The notes beneath the pieces were generated by a model. The model was not told the DNA's origin, did not search any database, and saw only the letters and a list, made by a program, of their open reading frames with translations. Positions 1-11,727 of a stretch of DNA of 64,000 bases are shown in pieces. Where the stretch lies: assembly GCA_020912385.1 (NCBI GenBank), contig CP087206.1, forward strand, positions 1,736,001 through 1,800,000, in the 5' to 3' direction. This DNA is from Neofusicoccum parvum. Its lineage: Eukaryota > Ascomycota > Dothideomycetes > Botryosphaeriales > Botryosphaeriaceae. Numbering within the stretch: position 1 is the first letter of the stretch; each line of letters begins with the position of its first letter. Position numbers and translations under genes: made by a program.

Positions 1-782
1 GGAATCTTGATCTGTAGTTGACCCGGTCCGCCGAGACCAATCGTCGATTCTGTATGAGATCACGGTATTCCCAGTGAATTACGACTGTGTACCATATCTT
101 TTGTCCGTCTTCAGCAGCTGTGTTGTTCCCGTTGTACCCCCGCGGGTTTCCTTGGTCAGCTTCGTCAGCCACGGACGAATCCCGGACAAGCCATCAAACT
201 GCCTGGTTGGGCAACCAGAACGACAGACGCTGGAGAATTTTCCATTACACACCTTTCAGAGAACATGAATTTTCTCATTTTAACGCGTTAGTCTGCAAAA
301 ATGTTGAAGATAGTTAGCAATGTCCGAACCGTCGTCCTGGAGGACTTCTCCCGGAAATAAGTAAAGCCCGCTGCGAGCGCGGCACACTTGACATGGCACA
401 GCTGCTAATGGCAAAAGCTGCGCAGAATGCTAAGTGGATTCTATCTTATTCTTGCTATGCTAGCGCCGAGAGAACCACTGCATATAATAGCAGAATGATG
501 TTGTGTCCGCCTGAGTCTGAGAGAAGAGTAAAGGGAACGAACAGCCAAGAGAAGCCGGAAATACACTTGGACTTTTTTTTCTCTTTTACATGAGAAGATA
601 CCAGATGATAACCAAGTAGAAAGAAAGGCCAAAGAGTATGTGGGGAGTAGAATGGCAGCCTTCGTAAGATCTCCGTGTTTCCATTCATGTCGTTTTAAGT
701 GTAGAATGGGGCAGATATGGCCTCTCCCCTAGTCCATTCAGCGTGACTTCCCATGGTAGTAATCCGCGCGGAGTTTTCAACA
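1..782. other. intergenic, no gene seen
   Basis: I see no convincing coding region. The short open frames have no family resemblance and no splice-consistent partners. The right end should hold the 3'UTR of the minus-strand gene that stops at 783. Confidence 0.5.
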
Positions 783-2503
783 TCATGAGGAAGCGCCCTT
801 GTTGCCATTACCTTGACGACGAGCCTCCAGTGCGGCAACTCTTGTTCTTTTGTCATCTCCATCCTCAGCCGTCGATATGGAGAACTCTTTGTTCTCGGCA
901 CATTCGCGGATAGCTTTCTGGACACCGTTGAAATTATCCGAATTGCAAACATTGACCTTCAGCTGCGTCAGAAGCACCTGGGCGATAGCGCTTCGCGAGA
1001 ACCTCCCCATCCTGGAGACGTAACGATAGTAAGTGATCGTATTGTCGATTGCAATCTTGTTCAGAGAGCCTTGGGGGAAATCCGGAATGCCTGGAGTGGG
1101 GAACAGGGGAAAGTTGCTCTCGTCGTAATACCGTGAGAGCACACTTTGCCATCGGTCTGGAACAACTGGGTCTCTGAGAAATATGGCCATTTCTTCATCT
1201 TCCCGCTTCTCTTGAGCATCCTCAACCGTTGACGTTGTATGACCATGGGTGTTAAAAGGATCAGCACGGGACTCTGGGATCCACGAGAACACCAACGATA
1301 GTGTCGCCAGGTATTCGATTTGCCTCGGGGATTGCAAAATTGGCGGGTGCTTCTTCAGGCGCTTTTGCTTCAGCCACTCAGGCCTTTCTCCTTGGGAGTA
1401 TGTCTTTGCGAACTGGTTCAAACGGTAATATGGACGGATCAAAGGCCTGGGAGAACCTTCTTCGGTCCCCGTCGGCGGCTCCCAAAACCACTCGCATGCC
1501 TTGAGAATGTACACATCGTAGCAGGTCAGGTCCTCCCGGTCGTTGTTGACGATTTTTGGCTGGAGAACATCTTGGAACCTGAGGTAGTAGCCCGCGGCCC
1601 GAGCAATCGAAAGCCGGTTAAGGTATCCTTCAGCTTCGGGGAAAGCGCGGATGAAACGAGCCAACAAAGCCTTCGCCTGTCCACGATTTCCGATATGGAA
1701 AGGTGGAACGAGCTCCAATTCGCCAGAATCTCTGAGAAAGGACGATGTGACGAGTCCAGCGGAGTAACATGCAGCGAATGCAGCGGGGAGGAAGCGTGGG
1801 TCCTGGTCAATGAGCTCGAGCTCATGCTTGCTCAGTTCTCCCTCCTCTTCGGCGTGAGCCAGTGCCTGTTGGACATATAATATTAGCTAAACTTCATGAA
1901 GAAAGAAAGATACGACATACTATCAGCTTCTTGTTCACCGCGGTGACCTTGGGCTTCAATCGATCCCATGATTCACGGAAGTTTATCTCGTCTGGCTCGA
2001 TCATGTCGTCTGCATTGAGCATGACACCCCTGTCGCCGGTATCTTTCTCCACAAGGTTGAGTTCCCCGACGTAGAAAGTCTCTTCTCCGATGCTGTCTTG
2101 GATATACCGCACAACCTTGCCTTCATGATCGGGCCGGTTAGCGGATACAATGCCAACAATCAAACGCTTCATATGGCGTTGTTGGATCTTTAACCCGAGT
2201 GTCACCTGCATTGGCCCATCCTCGTCTGTCTTCCGACGCTTGCCCCGGCATGCAGAAGTCGCCGAGCCTACAGTAATGTTAGCGAATGCTTTTCAGTACA
2301 ATCGCTGGGGAATAATCTGCCGCTCTACAGTCAAACCGCTAAACGGCCCTCTGGGTCCTTTTCCCAAGCGGCTTCGAATTGTTACCCAATTCTCAACCTT
2401 GAGTTTTAAGTGTAGGATGATCGTTCTTACCACTTTCTTTTTTCACAAACACAGGGACTGTACGACTGGCATTCCAACCCGTACGGGCTGATGTGCTGCT
2501 CAT
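783..2503 (-). CDS. unrecognised fungal protein, 500 aa
   Basis: I do not recognise a family. Three exons splice cleanly: 2503-2431, 2267-1921 and 1865-783, with donors GTAAGA and GTATGT and acceptors CTGTAG and CAACAG; phases agree and the total is 500 codons plus stop. The start is the first ATG of exon 1. The protein opens with a short Ser/Thr-rich leader and a basic cluster (C-R-G-K-R-R-K) near residue 30 that could be a nuclear signal. A mixed alpha/beta-looking middle follows (KRLIVGIVSANRPDHEG onward), then a Trp/Tyr/Pro-rich stretch (ACEWFWEPP, RPYYRLNQF) and a charged tail. There is no signal peptide, membrane segment or cysteine cluster. The splice agreement makes a real gene likely; the function is unknown. 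Confidence 0.75.
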
Positions 2504-3258
2504 GTCGAGAGGGGCCGGACGAGGTGAGGTGAAGTTCGGCGGGGTGATGACGGGGTGGCGACGTTAAGCCAGATGAAGAATCAGCAAGGTTGAGGGTTGT
2601 GGTAGGCTAAGGGATATGGCAGTGGTAATCCTGCTGGTGAAGATCCGCTTGATTGGCACGTCCGACAAGTCGGCGAGGGTGGCGACGTGGGGGTGTCGGT
2701 GGTGTCGTTGAGAAGAAGAGGAAGAGGAAGAAAAATGAAAGTACAATGGCCAGCGACATAATCATCTGTGCCGAGAAATGATAAAAACGACTTTGCCCGT
2801 CTGGGGCGTTGGGAAGCGGTCACAGCTTTGCACTCTTCTCAACGGATACGGAGGTAACATGACTCCCGCGCAGTCTTCAGAGTACCTGGATGAGCATCTG
2901 AGCGTGCCACAGCTTGGAGTTGAAGGGCTCCCTGTCAGCTCCATTCTGTATTCAGGCTTACATTTCAGCGATGCCGCAACAGTTTGACTGGCGGGGCTGG
3001 TCGTGCTGAGCACATTTCCATTGCACTCCAAAACCCCCCGGCTGCGGTGGACTTTCTTTACTCACCGAACATATCCAGTTCCGCCACACACGAGCATTCA
3101 TTAGTATTTTTTCTTGAGCCACATTGTTCCCGAGTCGCCTCCCACGAACCTCAATCACAGGCCTTGCCGCATCAACACATCAAACCAACCCCAAACCAAA
3201 CACTGCTTATAGAACCTTTATTGATAGGTGGCACAAGAAAAAGGAAAGCCCAAGTGTA
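2504..3258. other. intergenic between two minus-strand genes
   Basis: This should hold the promoter of the gene starting at 2503 and the 3'UTR of the membrane-protein gene ending at 3259. No coding region or clear motif was found. Confidence 0.5.
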
Positions 3259-6200
3259 TCAAGAACACCAACGCCCCTCACCCCCCTCCGCCCTCCCAAC
3301 ATCCACCCCGAACCTCCTCTCCCCCTCCCCACCCCACCACCCCAGACTAAACAACCACCCCGCAAACACGCCTCTCCGCTCCACCTCCCCATCCCCCCAC
3401 CTCTCCGCCCCGACCGGTACCACCCTCCTCCACACCTCCCCCTCGGCCACCAGCGCCATCACCGCCGCCACGCTCCCCGGATCCTTCGGCAGGATCCTTG
3501 TCCGCCGCTCCATCACGAACGCGGCCCCCGCACAAAGCACCATCGCCGCCAGCAACCCCTCCAGAACCCGCGTCGAGACGCCGCTCTGGACGAGGCGCAG
3601 GCGGGTCGAGTCCGTGAGCGTGCCGGTGGCGGGCGCGGACGCGAGAGCGGCGGCGGCGGGGTTGTTGGTCGAGTTCGCCGCGGGCAGGGGGTCGGAGAGG
3701 GGGTGGCGGTAGTTGAAGTGCAGGTTCTGGGCGGCGTAGAGGGCGTAGAGGCGCTGGATGGCGGTGCGGAAGGCGGCGGTGTTGGGCTGGCCGGCGAGGC
3801 TGGCGAGGGGCGTGCCGTGGGTGCCGTTGGCGAGGGCGGCGACGAATTTGTCGAATTTGGCGTCCGGAAAGGCGGTGGCGGAGGAGGAGGTGGAGAGGGG
3901 GATGGCGGTGTCTTCGTGCGGGGAGACCGGGGCGGAGATGGAGAGTTGGAGGGAGGGGAGGGAGAAGTTGGCGGTGACGTAGAGGGCTTCGATGTAGGGG
4001 ACGCAGTGGAGGAGGGTGAGGGAGTCGGAGATGTCGCCGCTCTGGTGGCCGGCGGCGAACCAGAAGTGCTGCCGGTTGTCACCGCAGATCTGGATTGAGC
4101 TCGTATCTTCAATGTATTCTTTGTATAACGCGAGGGAAACGGTGTCGTAGTCGTCGGCCATGAACGCAGCAAAATAGCCATCTTTGAGCGAATCACTGGG
4201 CTTGAGGTACAAGCGTCGCTCCGTGCCGTTGATTTCTGGAGTGTGACAACCCTCAGGTGGGTCGACAACAATCATCGTGGGTGATCCAATTAATCTGCCA
4301 AGGTCGTAGGATGTGTTTTTGTTCTCGTAGTAATTGGTTAAGCTGCAATTCAAGTTTCCTCTCACGGCGGGAACCCGAAGGCTCACGCTAAGGGACGTCT
4401 CACTGCCATTGTGGCCACGCAGGTCGTCCGCGCTGAATGTTGGAAAGGCATACTCGCCGTGCGTCCATTGAGGGTAGGACATGTTGGAGAATTGTGTCAG
4501 AGAGAAGACACTCCAAGGCTCGTTCTCCTCGGCTATCGACTGGAGAGTGTCCACGGTTCTGTTGTCAATGTCAAACCAGTCTTGCATCTGCAGCGTGACG
4601 TCGCGGGTCCAAGGAACAGGAACAGGTATATACAGTCCACTGGTAACAATGGTCAAGATCGGGGCCAATAGCCCAGTGAACATGATGGCCATAAGGGGAA
4701 AATGGCGCTTTGATGCGGCTTGAACAACTGCAACGAGTGATATCTGGCCAGCAGGATCATAGAGAATCTCCTTGAAACTTGCACTTCCTCTGTGTAATAC
4801 TTGGAAGGGATGCAATGTTCTCGCCATAGAGTCAGCCATAGCGAAGGCTAAGCCAATTGACGCCATTGTCAAGGTTGGGATGTAGGCCCATGTGTACTTC
4901 TGGTATCCATTCGTGTCGACATCTGCAAGTCCGCTGTTCTTCCCTGAGAGTCGAAACAGGACCTCAAGGACAATAATGACAGCCAAGGCCAACAAAATTA
5001 TGCAGATTCTGAACCACCACGTGGTCGGAATAGGATGCCACCATTTCGACTGGTCGCTGTTGTCTTCGTCGGGTTCTGCGGGTTTTGCAGTGGTACTTTT
5101 GGTGGGATCCTTAGGTGTGACCTCGATAGCTGGATTCTCTGGTGAGTTCCGCATCGGAAAGTATGCAATGTAGCCTGACAGACGGGATTTGAGAGCTTTT
5201 TTTGTTGAAGAACCGTATCCACTCAACAGCCCCATCAGATCTGGGCTCCTGGCTAGTATCAAAGCCTGAGCACCCACGGACCCCGGATCCCGATGGAAGA
5301 TTCCGGGACTCAAGAAGCACAGTGCTATGCTAAGAAGCGTCAAGACTGCGAGCAGGGCTTCCATGAGTCTCAATGACAACTCCTGGACGCAGAGTCGCCC
5401 TTTGCTGGATGTGACTGTGCCACTCAACGTTTCGTTTTCCGGGTTTTTGTAGTCATTCTTGACAGCAAGAGCAGCAAAAGAAGGCCAGATCCGCTGCGAA
5501 AGCTCGGCAACCAGGCTCGTATTCCTGAAATCGGAGATGTTACTCTGTGGTTCCGATGCGTTAAGCAGGGAAAACCAAATGTTTGTATTCGCTCCAAAGT
5601 CCACGACTTCCTTCGGATATTCATCTCCCATACTCGTGAGCAGCTTTGCAGTGATGTTGAGCGGTTGAATCCCAAGATCCAACTCTTCCTTGACTTCTGT
5701 AGTGATGTTGAGTTTGTCTCCGTTGCCGGAACTATCCGTGGCATTCGTAACTGTTCGCCGTGTCAAGGAATACGTGGGTTCGCACATGACGCCCGACATC
5801 TCGGTCTCGTTTCCAGTAAGTGTAGACTCCAGAGTCACAAAGATGCGGTGCTCCTGGTCCTCTGGCGGTGTAGAATTAGAGCATTTGTAGATGATCTCCA
5901 TCAAATCTCGGAGTTCGTGCAGAAGTCCATCGGCTACGGAATTGGTCAAGCCATACGTGGAATGTGAAAGGTAACACCATGGCTCCCACTCATCCCAAAG
6001 CTCCTTTGGAAGGACTCGCTTGAGGCCGATGTCAAAATATTCCACCGAGTCTGATGGGCGTTCAAAGGTGAAGTTAAAGCTCTCGCAATTGCCCAGCTTG
6101 GCCTCAAAGACTTGGACATCCGCCGCCATGGTATCGTAAGTCCCTGCTTTAGTTTAGCTTTTAAACAAATAGTCCCCACACATCGCTCTCCATACCATTG

Positions 6201-7260
6201 TCATCTGGCACAAACGACTGAACAGCATATTCAGAAGTTGTACCATGAGGGTGTGACAAGTTGTAGTTCAAAATGGCCCAGAAATTTATGCCATTGCTCA
6301 AGGGTCGGAACTCATCCGTCAGCCACTCGATGTACTCCACCTCTTTTGCAAGATCCAAAGTGTCTAGAGCAAAAAACTCCTTGTCGTAGACCAACGGCCG
6401 GTACTCCAAGCCGAGGAGACCAGTAGAGAAGATGATCAAAAGCCGCAGGATCAAAGACCCAGAAATGCTGATGCTGACCAGGAAATGGCGCCTCTTGACA
6501 GACCGATACAGAGACCCCAGCGTCGTCGACGTCAGGTAGTTCAGCAGCAAGCCGTGCTCCATGGAAGTCGGACCGCGGGCCATCAGCGACCACGGCATGA
6601 TCTGCTTCGACCGATACTCCACGCGGCCCCAAAGCGCGGCGAGAACTGTCAGCACTGCACAAACGTCAGCCCTCACACCAACCTGCGCTTCGGCACCCCC
6701 CGTCACCTACCCGCCGTGGGCCCATACGTCCACAGATAATGCATGTTCTCCGACACCGTCGCCAGCCCATCATCCCGCTCCGAGACGTAGCGCAGCACCT
6801 CCAGCGCCACGACCATCAGCACGAACACCGCCGCGGCCGCGAGCAAGACCGGCCGCCGCAGGTGGAACGGCGTCCACCGCGGCTCCGTCACCCCCGGCGC
6901 CGCGGCCTCCTCGCCCTCCTTCGCGGCGCCCTCGACGCCCACAAGCGTCACGGCCGAACCGCTCTGGCCGCCGTCGTGGCCCGGCACGTCCAGGAGCGGC
7001 GCCTGCGACGCCGGCTGGCGTGTCGCGGGCGGGCGCTGGGCATCCACCTCCTCCTCCGACGTCGTCGCGCGCGGCCGCGCCGAGTCCATGCTGCTGATGC
7101 GGCTGCTGGCGGCATCGTCGCTGTCGCCGTCCCGCGGGTCCAGTGGAGAGAGTGGCTGGTAGAGCTCGTTGTCGGCGGTGCGAGTGTTGCCGTCGAGGCT
7201 GAGGCGGTCGAGGCCGGCGAGGGGGGTGTAGTTTGCTGCGGCGGGGGCCCGGTCGTCCAT
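3259..7260 (-). CDS. DUF3433 multipass membrane protein, 1297 aa
   Basis: Exons are 7260-6711, 6654-6196 and 6143-3259 (donors GTAGGT and GTATGG, acceptors GTGCAG and AAGCAG); phases are consistent. It matches the fungal DUF3433 family by memory of its motifs: a hydrophobic helix near residues 136-157, then MHYLWTYGPTAVLTVLAALW, a second hydrophobic block near 241-265, and a long N-glycosylation-rich loop. The unit appears twice: a second helix pair follows IPTTWWFRICIILLAL, and the motif DPGSV after a hydrophobic segment occurs at both unit ends (FHRDPGSV, LPKDPGSV). The last about 230 codons change to strongly asymmetric base use: C-rich on the + strand at 3270-3560, then G-rich. Members are predicted plasma-membrane or secretory-pathway proteins; the role is unknown. 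It is downstream of nothing obviously related. Confidence 0.9.
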
Positions 7261-8386
7261 GGTTGGTTTGTTGGCTGGCGGGTTGGTCCGCCGGGGCGAG
7301 GATGGGTGGGCTCAGTGGCTGCGATGAGGTCGGGAGACGTTGCGGAGAGGCATGGTGGGCGGAGGTGCTGATGTATTTGACGTTGCGGAGACCTCAGCCA
7401 CTACCGGTGGAGTGGGTTAGGGTGGAAGCCAAGGGCTTGTGTAGGGTGCTTGTGCATGGTCGGAGTAGCTAAACTTAGCCGTGTGAGTGGAGCCGTCAGA
7501 GAGTGATCGCCGGTGCGACGGAAGGTCGAGAGAGGTTGAGGCGCAGCTGGCGCTTATGGAATGCAGTGATGCTAAGCACACCACAAGCCGCGTCTTTTTC
7601 GAGTCTCTCGGGCCCGCAAATAAGAAAGACTAAAATGCCTAGCACTTATTGTGATCTTGTAAGTTCGATATCTCCACGAATCAATGGAGAATTCCAGTAG
7701 GAACAGCAGGCAACAATGATGCGGAATGGGCTGTGGTCGCAGCTTGGCATTGCTTGGCTTCCGATTGGCGGTGGGGGCTGAACAGCCAAACGAGATGCAC
7801 GAGGTTGGCCTGAAAATAAAATAGCCGTGTAGCTTGCTCAAAGTTCAAGAATACCATATCGATCAATTTTCATCCTTTGAAGAGCGGTCATGGATAGCTG
7901 AGATACAGCCTTTCCGCCTCCGAAAGGACCTGGCTGCAAACGCAATGGTTAGAACTGCCCTGTACAAACACGGAAGCATACTCCTACCACATCAAAGTCC
8001 CACTTTGCAGCGCGGCTGATCACTCAACCACACTCCGGCTATTTTTGAATTTCGCTTTCTTCATATTCGTCCTACTCGTAACTACACCGACATGACAACT
8101 AACTGAAGAGAATTTGGCGTACAAATCGTCCGAAAAGAAAAACCAACACTGCGAAGTGTTCGCGTATGTACCTCTTACCAACCCCATCTATGCCGGTCTT
8201 CTTTTTTCAACCCAGACGAAAAAGAAAAGAAAACAAACCAACCCGACCCGACCCCGTTTCACTCCATTCACCTTTCCCCACCCACCCGTAACCCTTAAAA
8301 AAAACCTCAACACCACCTCTCCGAACCCCCGATCCCCAAAATTTCAACAACGAAGCGAAAAGAAACCTCATCGTCTTCCCACTCAC
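7261..8386. other. intergenic, promoter and 3'UTR space
   Basis: This separates the start of the DUF3433 gene (7260) from the stop of the Zn2Cys6 regulator gene (8387). I see no supported gene. The right part (about 8100-8340) is A/C-rich and is probably the regulator 3'UTR. Confidence 0.5.
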
Positions 8387-11300
8387 TCACGCAATCCCTC
8401 TCATCCAATCCACCCCACCGACCTCCAACCCCTCGCCGCCGAACCCGCCCGCCATCCCGTTCCCGTGCTCGCCGTCGTCGTTGGTCCCGAAGTCGTTGAA
8501 CGAGAAGCTCGCGCACGCGTCGCCCATGGCGTCCGTGTTCATCAGCGCGTCGAAGTCGACCGCCAGCCCGCCGTCCTCCATGCCGCCGGCGGTCGCGGCG
8601 CCGGCCATGGCGCCGCTCTCGAAGCCCGTCAGCCCGTCGATCTTGCCGCAGAAGGAGTTGGAGTCGCCGTCGTCGAGCGAGAAGCTGTTCCACGGGAAGA
8701 GCTGGTTGCCGTCCGAGACGGTGGACGGGTCGAGGCCGGCGAGGTGGTTGTGCTGGTGGTGGTCGTGGCCGTGGTGGTGGTGGTGGTGGTGCTCGTCGGC
8801 GGTCGAGGATTCACCCTTGTTGGCGGCGTCGACGTCGGGCTGCGAGGCGTCCGAGGCGTGATGGTCCGAGGCGGGAGGTGTGCTGGCCAGGAAGGTCTCG
8901 AGGCGGCGGGCGACCTCCTCGTCCGAGGCGTTGGAGGTGTCGTGCAAACCGGAGCTGATGGTGTCCTCCGTGAGGCTGTCCGGTGGCGGCGTGATGGTGT
9001 TGTAGGGCGCGGTCTGGCCGCTGCCATCCATGCGGCGGCCGGCGTTGACAAGATCGTCGACACCCGTAGCAACCGGTTCGTGATCCTTTGTGGGCGCGGT
9101 GGTTGAAACCGGCGCAGGCGGCGGCGGTGGTGGAGGGATCGGGGCGATGGAAATGCCTGCCTTGCGGATGGCAGCCTCCAGGAATGCTGTGCTATAATCC
9201 GCCGCGGCGTACAGGTCCCGAAGCTTGCCCATAACCTGCATGCACTGGCAGAATCCACGAAGACTGGAGCGACGGGTATCCTCATCAGGTGCCTTGATGT
9301 CCAACAGATGGATGATGATGGCAGGAAGGAGGACCGTCACACCTGTCGTTGGGAGGAAGCGGACCAGATCCAAAGAATCCAGCTTCTGCGCGATACCTGT
9401 AATGGCTGTTGCTGCGGTACGAACGTGACGACGAGACGATTCAAGCAATTCGCCCGCCTCGGTGTCAGAGCAACCGCCAGAAGGCAGTACCTGCGGACGA
9501 TGGAGAGCAGACAGAGTAGTGTAGTAGACCATGTGGAGGAGAGACTTGTGCAAGTCAATCGACCTATTCCCACTCGACGCCTCCTCATACCTGGCCTCAT
9601 CCGGAAGCTCATCCTGCCACTTCTTCAACTCCACGTCACAGTGCTTTACGTCGGATTTCTGAGGGTCAAGCTTCTTGGGCAACAGCATCATAGTGGTGCG
9701 GTCGTTCAGAAGACCCTGGTTGTTGTTCAGAACGCAGTACTGCTTCGAGAGCACGTGGCTGATGCAGAGACACAGCCTGGCCTTTTGGATACAGCAGATG
9801 GCCAATTGACGCTGCATGGCAACATCGCGCGCAACGACGCAGTCAGCGGGAATGCAGGATATGCTGTCAGGCACGGCGGCGATTTCAAAGTCGTCGAGTG
9901 TCAACATTGGCACGTCGTAATCCTCGTCCTTTATCCTCGTCGGCCTCCGCATGCCCAAAGCGATAAGACGGTCACGCATATATGTCGACCACCAAATCCG
10001 CTTCCAAAGCTTTATCCGCTTGGGATCCATATTCGCTTTGTCGGGGTTGCGGTGAAGGCCTATTGTGTGAGCGACGGAGGTCGCAACGCCCATCCAATGC
10101 CAGGTGTCTTTCTGGTCATCGGGAGTTTCGTAGTAGTAAGTCAGGAGGAGAAGCGCCTGCACCAGAGACACGCGGTCTTGCTCATAGTCGAAGTCGTACA
10201 AAAGCTGCGAAGATTAGTTAACAACTGTCCAGGGAGCGGAATCATGCTTATCGTTCAGTGGACGGACAAGCCCGCAACGTATGTAAAGCATTCCTCTGCG
10301 GCTCTCTCACGACTTACCCTTGTCTTCTGGAAGAAATCCTTCCGCGCCTCCTTGCGATTCGAGTAGCCTGCCTTTCGGAGGTACTGGAAATCCGCGAACG
10401 CTGATCCGGCAAACATTACGGCCTGGAAGAGAATCAAGCTCATCTTGCCCCGGCTACCATCATTGCAATCGATAATGCGGAGAAATTCATGCAAGTCTAG
10501 TAGCGGCATGTAGGGGTGCACAAACTCGACGTAGGCGCGAAGAAGTTCAGTCTTGAGGTCGGTGGCCGGAATCGTCAGTGCACCCTTCTTCTCCAAGTAG
10601 GCAATCTCATCCGGCCCTATGCGTGGCGGCAGTGGCTTGATGTACGCAGGGAGGTTGGAGCCAGGGTTCGTGTTGGGTGCGACGTTCGTGAAGAATGACT
10701 GTTGTCTTGCGTCTGTCGAGACGGGGCTGTAGCCAAGAATGGGAAAGCCGGTGCCGGTGGACGAGGCAGTCGACATGCGGCGGTTCAGCTCGGAGAAACT
10801 GTAGTTGAGACGCTGTCCATGTGACGCATCTGCAGGATCAAATGGTTAGCAAATGCGGCTGGAGCAGTCCTCAGCCATGGGAGCACAAACAGATGGAATG
10901 CGGCACGTGCTCGTCCAGGGACAGGTCGACGCTATTGGAGGCGCCCGGCTTGAGCGACGGCAGGCCGTCGAGCGCGTCGCGAGAGGCGAGCTTGCGCTTG
11001 CCCTGGCCATTGGCGACGCTGGCGACATCGGCGTCGGCGTGGTTCTTGGAGGCGTCGTCGTCCTTGGACCACTTCCTGCAGCGAGCACCTTACGTCAGCA
11101 TGCATGCGTGTTGTCGGCGGCGCGATTGGCTGCATCGAGGCGCATCTCCGAGACGGGGCCGCCAGGCGAGGGGTTTCCGCAGGCAGTGGAGTCTCCATGC
11201 GTGTCGCCCGCACCAGCGCACGCGCAACAGCAAGGACGCACGGGCGCCCATTGGCTGGCAGCGGTGAAGATACCGGGCCCCTGGCCCCGCGCCCCGGTTT

Positions 11301-11727
11301 TCCCCATCGATGGCGCAAGGGGAAAGAAAAAAAATAACAAGAGGAGATTAGGACTCATCCGGCGGACGAACGCTTTGCCCGCCGCCGGGCCTGCGGGCGG
11401 TACTGACTTTTTCCTCCGGGACTCCGACACGATGCACTCGACCTCGTCGAGCCGGCAGTTCGTGCACGGCGCGCCGTGCTCCGTCACGTTGCACCGCACC
11501 TTGCGCGCGCGGCAGCACTGGCACGCCTTGGACGCCCTCCTCTTGACTGAGCGGCCGGTGCCGTGGTTGTCCATGCCGGCGGCGGACGCTTTCCGCTTCT
11601 GCGCGGCCTGCTGCTGTGCGGCCTGCTGCTGGGGCGCCGAGGACTGCTGCTGCTGCGACGGCGCGGGCGGCGGGGCGAGCCCTGGGAGCTCGCCGGTGTC
11701 CGTGTTGGACGCGGGAGAGGCCGACAT
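8387..11727 (-). CDS. Zn(II)2Cys6 transcription factor, CTF1/FarA type
   Basis: Exons are 11727-11408, 11075-10891, 10829-10318 and 10204-8387, giving 944 aa. The start sits in a strong context (GTCCACC before ATG). A Gln-rich N-terminus precedes a zinc cluster with Cys at 69, 72, 79, 88, 91 and 98 (C-x2-C-x6-C-x8-C-x2-C-x6-C), followed by the basic linker ESRRKKKWSKDDD, which is formed only if donor GTCAGT at 11407 is used. A fungal-specific regulatory domain follows (LLYDFDYEQDRVSLVQALLL, DDQKDTWHWMGVA). These blocks match the cutinase factor CTF1 / FarA-FarB family, which activates fatty-acid beta-oxidation and peroxisomal genes and, in some pathogens, cutinases (family knowledge). The C-terminal third is acidic and low-complexity with a long His run (8740-8795). 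Intron 1 is unusually long (332 nt). The donor at 10890 (GTTTGT) is the least certain splice. A PTS1 acyl-CoA dehydrogenase gene lies upstream on the same strand. Confidence 0.9.
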
